DNA of 5,035 bases from Flavobacteriales bacterium (lineage in GTDB: Bacteria; Bacteroidota; Bacteroidia; Flavobacteriales_D; Sanyastnellaceae). Below the pieces are notes generated by a model that was not told the origin of the DNA, did not search any database, and worked only from the letters and a program-made list of their open reading frames with translations. Shown in pieces: positions 1 through 5,035 of this stretch (the stretch's first letter is position 1; every line of letters starts with the position of its first letter). The DNA is taken from contig CANGVZ010000219.1 in NCBI GenBank assembly GCA_947457285.1, forward strand, positions 1-5,035. The letters are read 5' to 3'. Made by a program: the position numbers and the translations under genes.

Positions 1-2098
1 AGAATGCACGGATAGAGGTGATGGGGGTGCGGAGCTCGTGAGTAACGGTGGAAAGAAAGTCATCCTTCAATTGATCATTTTCCTTGAGCTTGTAGTTGAG
101 TTCTGCGAGCTCATCCAAGGCTTCCTTCAATTCATTGGACTTTCTGGTCAGTTCTCGGTTGGTGGACAATATTTGTTGAGATTCTTTTAAAATAGAAACC
201 ACCTCGTCAATTCGAATTTCTTCTTCATCTACAATTGATGACATCATCATGCGTGCCGAGGCGCTGCCAATTACCCCACCGAGCAAACGTTCGGCATACG
301 CAATGATGCGGGGATCCGCTTGCTGCGAAGGATCGCTGATGTCGATGTCGTATTTTTTTGCAAAAAGCCTAATCACTTGTCGCGAGCGTTCTTCTCCGAA
401 AAACTGTGATAAGGTTTTTTGAATATCGGGCAAACTAGCTTTGCCTTTCAGTACCACAGTACTTTCATAAATAGCAGAGTATTTAAAAATATCTACGAAT
501 ACTTCGCTTTGATTTTTTTCGATGACATTTTGTTTGGTGTAAAAGCTCACCACGATATAGGCTACGATATTGAACAAGATGCTCCAAAACATTGCATGGG
601 CAATAGGGCTAAACCCTTCAAGGCCGAACAGCGCGGAAGGACGAAGGAAGCTCAACCCAAAAGGACCGTTTTCTATTATCGAAATTCCGATCGGATTTTC
701 AATCGTAAATGAGGGAATCACCAGCGTATAAAACCAAATGATGAAACCTGTGAGAATACCTGCCACAGCTCCTGCCTTTGTTCCTTTTTTCCAAAAAATG
801 CCACCAATGAGTGCCGGCGCAAATTGAGCTACACTCACAAAAGAAATCAATCCAATACTCACCAAACTGTAATACTGCTTGAGTTGATGATAATACAAGT
901 AAGCGAGGACAAGTACAAGTATAATTGAGAAACGTCGACTCCATAAAGTGAGGGAGCTAACTCTATGTTGGAAGTTTGATTTTAATTTTTCATTTTGTAC
1001 AATGAGAGGAATGAAGAGGTTGTTTGAAAACATTGTACTCAATGCCATAGTTTCTACGATGATCATACCAGTAGCGGCGCTGATTCCTCCAATAAATATG
1101 ATGAGTGACAACACATTTTGTCCGTAATGCATTGGAATTTGCAGTAGGTAGTAATCAGGGTTTGCAGATTGATTTTGAAAAATGAGAAGTCCTGCAATCG
1201 CCACGGGCAGCACGAATAGATTGATCAATAGAAGGTAGCCAGGAAAAACCCACATCGATGTTTTGATATGATTCTCATTGGTGTTTTCTACCACAGATAC
1301 TTGAAATTGACGTGGCAATAATATAAATGCCAATCCGCTGAGCACTGTTATCCAAAACCATTCACGATAGCCAGTTTGTTCAGGCATTACAAGTAGGTCT
1401 GTAGTTTTGGGATTTTCAAGAGCTTGCTGGAACAGATCTCCGAAACCGTTAAAAATGCCGTAGGTAACGAAGATCCCGATCGCGAGGAATGCAAGAAGTT
1501 TTACGATGGATTCAAAAGCTATAGCTGCCATCATTCCTTCATGACGCTCTTGCGTTTCGATGCGGCGAGCACCAAACAATACCGTAAATACCGCCATTAC
1601 AATTAATACAATCAAACCTGTATCTGAAAAGTAAGGGTTGAATGATGAGGTGAAATAATTGTTAGTGATAATGTTGAAACTCTCACTGATGGCTTTCAAT
1701 TGAAGTGAGATATAAGGAATAATTCCAATAAAGCAGAATATGGTAACAATACTTCCGAGCGAAATATTCTTACCATAGCGCGATGAGATAAAGTCTGCGA
1801 GCGTTGTGATACGTTGCACTTGACTGATGCGAATCATCTTGCGCAAGATGAACCACCAAAGAGGCGCGAGTAGAGTAGGGCCAATATATACTGCCAGAAA
1901 ATCAATTCCATCGCGCGAAGCTTTGCCTACGCTACCATAATAGGTCCACGCTGTACAGTACACACCGAGCGATAGCGAATAGATCCATGCTTTATTGATG
2001 AAGCGTTTTGGACTGCCTGCTCTTTGAAATCGAAAGGCAATGAAAAACAATAAAGTGAGGTAGACTATGGCTGATATGACTACGATCCACGGATTCAT
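1..2098 (-). CDS. Fused sodium/solute symporter-sensor histidine kinase (SLC5-STAC-HisKA, CbrA/CrbS-like), 3' end missing
   Basis: This is an inner-membrane transporter fused to a two-component sensor kinase; 699 codons are present and the gene runs off the left edge. Residues 1-520 form about 13 membrane helices of the SLC5/SSS fold, with family features 'CTAWTYYGSVG' (48-58), 'GGISAATGMIIVE' (337-349), 'ALSTMFSNNL' (352-361) and 'LRPSALFGLEG' (485-495). Residues about 553-650 match the STAC linker domain, including 'AERLLGGVIGSASAR' (602-616). A charged helix (about 640-680) leads into the HisKA H-box 'STVTHELRTP', where His687 (bases 40-38) is the expected phosphorylation site. The catalytic ATPase domain, and any receiver domain, lie beyond the edge. 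The ATG at 2098 gives a normal N-terminus opening straight into helix 1 and follows the preceding stop by 5 bases; no Shine-Dalgarno motif is seen. By family, the SLC5 part binds or transports a small solute and tunes the kinase. CbrA and CrbS are the known relatives. The ligand here is unknown. The architecture is clear; orthology to either named protein is not shown. Confidence 0.95.
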   Translation of the reverse strand, partial: MNPWIVVISAIVYLTLLFFIAFRFQRAGSPKRFINKAWIYSLSLGVYCTAWTYYGSVGKASRDGIDFLAVYIGPTLLAPLWWFILRKMIRISQVQRITTLADFISSRYGKNISLGSIVTIFCFIGIIPYISLQLKAISESFNIITNNYFTSSFNPYFSDTGLIVLIVMAVFTVLFGARRIETQERHEGMMAAIAFESIVKLLAFLAIGIFVTYGIFNGFGDLFQQALENPKTTDLLVMPEQTGYREWFWITVLSGLAFILLPRQFQVSVVENTNENHIKTSMWVFPGYLLLINLFVLPVAIAGLLIFQNQSANPDYYLLQIPMHYGQNVLSLIIFIGGISAATGMIIVETMALSTMFSNNLFIPLIVQNEKLKSNFQHRVSSLTLWSRRFSIILVLVLAYLYYHQLKQYYSLVSIGLISFVSVAQFAPALIGGIFWKKGTKAGAVAGILTGFIIWFYTLVIPSFTIENPIGISIIENGPFGLSFLRPSALFGLEGFSPIAHAMFWSILFNIVAYIVVSFYTKQNVIEKNQSEVFVDIFKYSAIYESTVVLKGKASLPDIQKTLSQFFGEERSRQVIRLFAKKYDIDISDPSQQADPRIIAYAERLLGGVIGSASARMMMSSIVDEEEIRIDEVVSILKESQQILSTNRELTRKSNELKEALDELAELNYKLKENDQLKDDFLSTVTHELRTPITSIRAF

Positions 2099-2103
2099 CT
2101 ACT

Positions 2104-2292
2104 TTATTTTTTAGAAAGTTTATAAAGTAAAAAAATCAAGATCGCCCAAACAGTGAAGACATAAAAATAAAGGAGCGGAAAACCAAGCACAAGTGATTTT
2201 TTATTGGCAGTTTCGAGCATAGGTATATTGAGCAATACCGCTGCGGCGATGGCCAATGCAATCAACTTCTGTCTGGAATTCCGCTCTTTCAT
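2104..2292 (-). CDS. Small two-helix membrane protein, DUF3311-like, possible symporter partner
   Basis: This 62-residue protein has a short basic N-terminus (MKERNSRQK), a first hydrophobic helix at about 9-25 and a second at about 38-58, ending in lysines (KLSKK). The stretch 'LVLGFPLLYFYVFTVWAILI' (34-53) resembles the DUF3311 pattern, in which a Gly-x-Pro-Leu-aromatic segment leads into the second helix; I made this match by eye. Small two-helix proteins are commonly encoded just before SSS-family symporters (YjcH/DUF485 before ActP, YhdT/DUF997 before PanF, DUF4212 and DUF3311 before others), and their exact role is poorly defined. Here the gene ends 5 bases before the SSS-kinase start, so it is probably the partner of that protein's transporter half. 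Its ATG lies 8 bases after the previous stop. That it is a real gene is supported by the gapless operon packing and strongly membrane-like composition. The DUF assignment is moderately sure; the function is inferred. Confidence 0.8.
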   Translation of the reverse strand: MKERNSRQKLIALAIAAAVLLNIPMLETANKKSLVLGFPLLYFYVFTVWAILIFLLYKLSKK

Positions 2293-2300
2293 TTCATGTT

Positions 2301-2528
2301 TTATTTATCATCAAGGTCGTAATATCCCTTGACCGAATAATATCCGAAGATCATAAACCCGATGGCAATGGGAATAAAGATACCGATAATTATTGACCAC
2401 TGCAAAACGTCATTAGAGGTGCTGGTGGGTAATGCATTCTTTTTTACGGCTTCATAAATAAGGAAGCCTAGAACAGCTGGTCCGGTTACAAACCAGAGAA
2501 TACCAAGGAGTCTTTTTATTGCGTTCAT
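2301..2528 (-). CDS. Small two-helix membrane protein, DUF6814-like, probable companion of the MFS transporter
   Basis: This 75-residue protein has two predicted membrane helices, at about 6-26 and 43-64. They are joined by a polar, Ser/Thr/Asn-rich loop (about 29-41), and the tail is acidic (YYDLDDK). The pattern 'KRLLGILWFVTGP' at the N-terminus, with 'QWSIIIGIFIPIAIGFMIFG' (43-62) and a following Tyr-rich segment, resembles the Bacteroidota family I know as DUF6814; no function is established for it. The gene starts 11 bases after the stop of the MFS transporter, on the same strand and with no terminator between, so the two are very likely co-transcribed. A role as an accessory or stabilising subunit of that transporter is inferred from the position only. 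The ATG at 2528 is the only sensible start; no Shine-Dalgarno motif precedes it. No signal-peptidase site, metal ligands or catalytic motif are visible. Confidence 0.85.
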   Translation of the reverse strand: MNAIKRLLGILWFVTGPAVLGFLIYEAVKKNALPTSTSNDVLQWSIIIGIFIPIAIGFMIFGYYSVKGYYDLDDK

Positions 2529-2539
2529 GGTGTTAAAGC

Positions 2540-4105
2540 TTAATTGTGAATGTATTCATTTTCATCGTCGCGTACGTTTTCATCTACTTTATTGGATAGA
2601 TAAAGTGTACCAATTACAAGACATATCGCTGCTACGGCAATGGGATACCACAATCCTGCGAGCGGCGTTCCTGCCGGATTTTCTGGAGTTTTGGTGTATT
2701 CAATAATCAAGGTGCTGATGAATGGTACCAATCCTCCAAAGACGCCATTACCAATGTGATATGGCAATGACATAGAAGTGTATCGAATGCGTGTGGGGAA
2801 CAATTCAACCAAGAATGCAGCGATTGGCCCGTATACCATTGTTACAAAGAGTACTTGAACAAAAATCAAAAAGATGATAGTCCAGTAATCTCCGCTGCCT
2901 ACATTCTTTTCGATTTTCACAACAGGCTTCAAAGCTCCTTTGCCAGATGCAACATACAATGAGTCTGAAATTGTCTCTGTGAATTTCGCACCGTCAGTAA
3001 AATGGCGCACCGTCACTGTTTTGATCAATGAATCCACATTGTTGGAAGCAAGTGTTGCTGTGCGCACTACTTCTTTCTGTTCTACAATTTCAGTTTTATT
3101 TTTATCACTGGTAATGTCAAGGAAGTGTTGATAGATCGGACGATAAGCGATGATTCCTAAAAACATACCTGTCATCATAATCCACTTTCTTCCCACGCGG
3201 TCGCTAAGTGCGCCGAAAACAACGAAGAATGGAGTGGCAAATGCGATGGCCCAAAGTAGGATGGTGCGTGATTGTCCGAAGTCGATTTTACAAACGTTTT
3301 CGATGAATGATTGCGCATAGAATTGTCCGGTGTACCAAATTACCCCCTGGCCCATTACAGCTCCAAAGAGTGCGAGTAATACCATTTTGAGATTGTCTCT
3401 TTTTGTAAAACTCTCCTTTAGTGGGTTGGTAGAAGTTTTTCCTTCTGCCTTTAGTTTTGAAAACAAAGGCGATTCATTCATCTTCAATCGGATGTAGATG
3501 GAAAGGATCACGAGTGCTGCACTCACTAGAAATGGGATTCTCCAACCCCATTCATTAAAAGCTGCCACACCCATGGTTTGACGTGTGATGAGAATCACAC
3601 CGAGCGATACGAAAAGCCCAAGAGTAGCAGTGGTTTGAATCCAGCTCGTGTAGAATCCACGTTTTGCTGCAGGTGAGTGTTCGGCCACATAAGTAGCAGC
3701 ACCGCCATATTCTCCTCCTAATGCAAGACCTTGAATGAGGCGAAGGAGTAGGACGAGTAGAGGAGCAGCCACGCCGATGCTTTTGTAATTTGGAATTAAT
3801 CCAATGGCAAAGGTTGAACCGCCCATAAGCACGAGCGTTAGAAGGAAGGTGTACTTGCGACCTACGATATCGCCTAAACGACCGAATACAAGCGCTCCAA
3901 ACGGGCGTACAATGAATCCTGCCGCGAATATCGCCAAGGTAGAAAGCAGAGCTGCGCTGCCCTTGTCTTCAGGAAAAAACTGCATCGAGATGATAGTAGC
4001 CAAACTACCGAAGATGTAGAAGTCGTACCACTCAATGAGTGTACCTACGGATGAAGCGGTAATGACGCTCCAAATCCCTTTATTATGTTTTGCTTCTGCT
4101 GACAT
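2540..4105 (-). CDS. MFS transporter, metabolite:H+ symporter (MHS) family
   Basis: A complete 521-residue secondary transporter of the inner membrane, expected to import a small organic solute with protons. Twelve helices can be placed, with TM1 at about 12-36 and TM12 at about 483-504. The MHS hallmarks are present: 'SSVGTLIEWYDFYIFG' (18-33) in TM1, the MFS loop motif 'GRLGDIVGRK' (75-84), 'RLIQGLALGGEYGGAATYVAE' split over TM4-5 (122-142), a second loop motif 'GALSDRVGRK' (298-307), and 'ELFPTRIRYT' (434-443). Relatives carry proline/betaine (ProP), 2-oxoglutarate (KgtP), shikimate or citrate, and the substrate cannot be chosen here. The long C-terminal coiled coil of osmosensing ProP proteins is absent, which argues against that role. 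At about 329-406 a polar insertion of some 78 residues separates TM9 and TM10 and makes the protein longer than the usual 430-450 residues. The ATG at 4105 lies 24 bases after the porin stop, in A/T-rich sequence without a Shine-Dalgarno motif. Confidence 0.95.
   Translation of the reverse strand: MSAEAKHNKGIWSVITASSVGTLIEWYDFYIFGSLATIISMQFFPEDKGSAALLSTLAIFAAGFIVRPFGALVFGRLGDIVGRKYTFLLTLVLMGGSTFAIGLIPNYKSIGVAAPLLVLLLRLIQGLALGGEYGGAATYVAEHSPAAKRGFYTSWIQTTATLGLFVSLGVILITRQTMGVAAFNEWGWRIPFLVSAALVILSIYIRLKMNESPLFSKLKAEGKTSTNPLKESFTKRDNLKMVLLALFGAVMGQGVIWYTGQFYAQSFIENVCKIDFGQSRTILLWAIAFATPFFVVFGALSDRVGRKWIMMTGMFLGIIAYRPIYQHFLDITSDKNKTEIVEQKEVVRTATLASNNVDSLIKTVTVRHFTDGAKFTETISDSLYVASGKGALKPVVKIEKNVGSGDYWTIIFLIFVQVLFVTMVYGPIAAFLVELFPTRIRYTSMSLPYHIGNGVFGGLVPFISTLIIEYTKTPENPAGTPLAGLWYPIAVAAICLVIGTLYLSNKVDENVRDDENEYIHN
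2888..3121 (-). other. Region coding for a periplasmic insertion in the MFS transporter (TM9-TM10 loop)
   Basis: These bases encode residues 329-406 of the MFS transporter. The segment is hydrophilic, rich in Lys, Thr, Ser, Asp and Val, has no cysteine, and alternates polar and beta-branched residues (for example 'IKTVTVRHFTDGAKFTETIS', 361-380), which suggests a small beta-rich fold. With both termini of a 12-helix MFS protein in the cytoplasm, the loop between helices 9 and 10 faces the periplasm. The helices on both sides are intact and the reading frame is continuous, so this is a genuine protein insertion rather than a frameshift or an inserted element. Boundaries are accurate to roughly 5 residues. 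Confidence 0.75.
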
Positions 4106-4129
4106 GATGAATTATTTTTTAGTAATGAA

Positions 4130-5035
4130 TTATAGATACACTTGAAATTGAACAGTGATTTCTGGTTTATAGGTGACGCTGAAGTCAGGCTGTTTGAGTT
4201 GGCTGAAATCAGGGCGATGTCTATAGTTTAAAGTGATTTTAGCATGATGACCTTCTAGGAAGATGTTTGCTCCAGCGTCTATGATGCGCACTCCGTGTTC
4301 ATCTCCTTCCGCATCTTTTACACCTTCAAAGGTGGACATTGTGAATGCAGTGTATGGTTGTAATTTGAATTTGGTTGAAATGCTTTTGGGTAAAAGAAAA
4401 CCGACTTCACCATGAAGGATATTTCCAGTACCGATAAGCGGCACTGCATTACCGCGATAGCTTGATACGCCTTCACCAGCGGCATTTCCTGATGCTGGAT
4501 TCATGATGCCTATGGAACGAACGAAGTTTGGTCCAAAGTCATAGATGTAGTTGACGATATAAGTGGTGAGTGCTGTTCCTTTTTCTTTGTTGATTGGAAT
4601 ATCAAGGAAAGCATCAACAGCAAAAAGATTTTGATCATGGAAGAGTAAGGAGTCGTTGCCTGTCCATGTCTCTTTTTTGCTCCACATTGCGTCATTGTTG
4701 AGCGAGAAGCCCGCACCGATATTGAATACCTTCTTTGAACCTACATACGTTCCAACAGTGAATGGAAGTACGTTCGATTCTTGATCAAAGAATTGATAGT
4801 TCAAGTACCCTGCATAAATCTTGTTTACATTGAGTGGGCTATAGTTGGCAGTGCCGACAGTAAGCGCGCGATTGGTATTGGTGAGAAAAGGTTCGCTTAC
4901 ATGCAATCGATAGTCTAGTTTGCCAACTTTACCTTTAGCGTATAGACCAATATAACGTGCAAATTGATCGGTGGCCTCGATGTTTGACCAGTTAAAAATC
5001 GGAGCATCTATTGCGAGAAAGTTGAGCGTCGAAGC
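4130..5035 (-). CDS. Outer-membrane porin (Bacteroidota OprO/OprP-like beta-barrel), 5' end missing
   Basis: The frame is open from the right edge to the TAA at 4130-4132, giving the last 301 residues of a protein whose start lies outside the window. A TTG at 4906 is in frame, but coding clearly continues upstream of it (43 further codons, including 'RYIGLYAKGKVGKLDYR', residues 27-43), so it is not the start. The protein has many short alternating polar/hydrophobic segments rich in Tyr, Phe and Gly, separated by Asn/Asp/Gly turns, and ends in the amphipathic strand 'KPEITVQFQVYL' (290-301), as in an outer-membrane beta-barrel. The segment near residues 27-50 resembles porins of Bacteroidota assigned to the phosphate-selective OprO/OprP group, but phosphate specificity is not implied. 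With usual lengths near 400 residues, about 100, including the signal peptide, should be missing. As first visible gene of the operon it probably supplies solute to the MFS transporter, whose start is 24 bases downstream. Confidence 0.85.
   Translation of the reverse strand, partial: ASTLNFLAIDAPIFNWSNIEATDQFARYIGLYAKGKVGKLDYRLHVSEPFLTNTNRALTVGTANYSPLNVNKIYAGYLNYQFFDQESNVLPFTVGTYVGSKKVFNIGAGFSLNNDAMWSKKETWTGNDSLLFHDQNLFAVDAFLDIPINKEKGTALTTYIVNYIYDFGPNFVRSIGIMNPASGNAAGEGVSSYRGNAVPLIGTGNILHGEVGFLLPKSISTKFKLQPYTAFTMSTFEGVKDAEGDEHGVRIIDAGANIFLEGHHAKITLNYRHRPDFSQLKQPDFSVTYKPEITVQFQVYL

Larger units (their letters stand above)
1..5035 (-). other. Probable single operon: porin, MHS transporter, two small membrane proteins, SLC5-STAC kinase
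   Basis: Five genes follow one another on the minus strand with gaps of 24 (4106-4129), 11 (2529-2539), 8 (2293-2300) and 5 bases (2099-2103). None of the gaps can hold a terminator hairpin or a Bacteroidota promoter of the TTTG/TAnnTTTG type, and I noticed no such promoter just upstream of the internal starts. The gene starts are preceded by A/T-rich sequence without a purine-rich Shine-Dalgarno element, which is common in Bacteroidota. The operon continues beyond both edges: its promoter and the porin start lie to the right, and the rest of the kinase and perhaps a response regulator lie to the left. Co-transcription is inferred from the layout. Confidence 0.8.

Noticed and set aside
64..140. 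Imperfect short repeats around 'ccttcaatt' (64-72 and 123-131)
   Set aside because: They fall in the segment encoding the Leu/Lys/Glu-rich helix before the H-box, where repeated codons follow from the coiled-coil-like composition; not a DNA repeat element.
419..712. 97-codon plus-strand open frame opposite the SSS-kinase gene
   Set aside because: It lies wholly antisense to well-recognised coding sequence, and its translation shows no family-like pattern or membrane logic.
699..944. 81-codon minus-strand open frame inside the SSS-kinase gene
   Set aside because: It is a shifted-frame shadow: the main frame here encodes helices 10-12 of the symporter without interruption.
1424..1606. 60-codon plus-strand open frame
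   Set aside because: It is antisense to conserved symporter helices, has no recognisable features and no upstream signals.
2289..2297. Two-codon mini frame (ATG AAA TGA) whose stop overlaps the start region of the 62-residue protein
   Set aside because: It could in principle mediate translational coupling, but a run this short arises easily by chance in A/T-rich spacer and nothing else supports it.
2940..3131. 63-codon plus-strand open frame opposite the MFS insertion
   Set aside because: I considered whether the insertion might reflect an overlapping antisense gene. The minus-strand frame is continuous and plausible as protein, while the plus-strand product looks random, so a shadow is the simpler reading.
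3804..4019. 71-codon plus-strand open frame opposite the MFS N-terminal half
   Set aside because: It is antisense to the most conserved MFS motif region and has a low-complexity, Ser/Pro/Arg-rich translation typical of shadows.
4510..4716. 68-codon minus-strand open frame inside the porin
   Set aside because: It is a shifted frame within a continuous porin reading frame that extends well to both sides.
4904..4906. TTG as start codon of the porin
   Set aside because: The same frame continues open for 43 codons to the right edge with porin-like sequence, so the true start is outside the window.

Overview
The window is a stretch of chromosome from a probable member of the Bacteroidota (Cytophagales/Chitinophagales-like). 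The grounds are the protein families: a Bacteroidota-type outer-membrane porin whose N-terminal part reads 'YIGLYAKGKVGKLDYR', and small two-helix membrane proteins of the DUF6814 and DUF3311 kind. Moderate GC and start codons preceded by A/T-rich sequence rather than a Shine-Dalgarno motif also fit. This placement comes from family recognition, not from a database search.

Everything recognisable lies on the minus strand, so transcription runs from the right edge to the left. In that order there are five genes: a porin cut by the right edge (5035-4130); a complete 521-residue MFS transporter of the metabolite:H+ symporter (MHS) type (4105-2540); a 75-residue two-helix membrane protein (2528-2301); a 62-residue two-helix membrane protein (2292-2104); and the first 699 codons of a fused sodium/solute symporter-sensor histidine kinase (SLC5-STAC-HisKA), cut by the left edge immediately after its H-box (2098-1). 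Gaps between genes are 24, 11, 8 and 5 bases. There is no room for terminators and no visible internal promoter, so this is almost certainly one operon. No gap approaches 300 bases, and the plus strand holds no credible gene.

The genes read as a nutrient uptake and sensing unit. The porin would admit a small solute through the outer membrane and the MHS transporter would carry it across the inner membrane, perhaps with the 75-residue protein as a partner. The SLC5-STAC histidine kinase, perhaps with the 62-residue protein as its partner, would bind or transport the same or a related solute and report this by phosphorylation. The best-known relatives are CbrA (histidine, carbon/nitrogen balance) and CrbS (acetate switch). 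The solute here cannot be read from the sequence. The kinase ATPase domain, any response regulator and the promoter all lie outside the window.

The most interesting points are the placement of the fused transporter-kinase behind two separate small membrane proteins, and a roughly 78-residue periplasmic insertion between helices 9 and 10 of the MFS transporter. I see no mobile element, CRISPR array, RNA gene or clearly new system.
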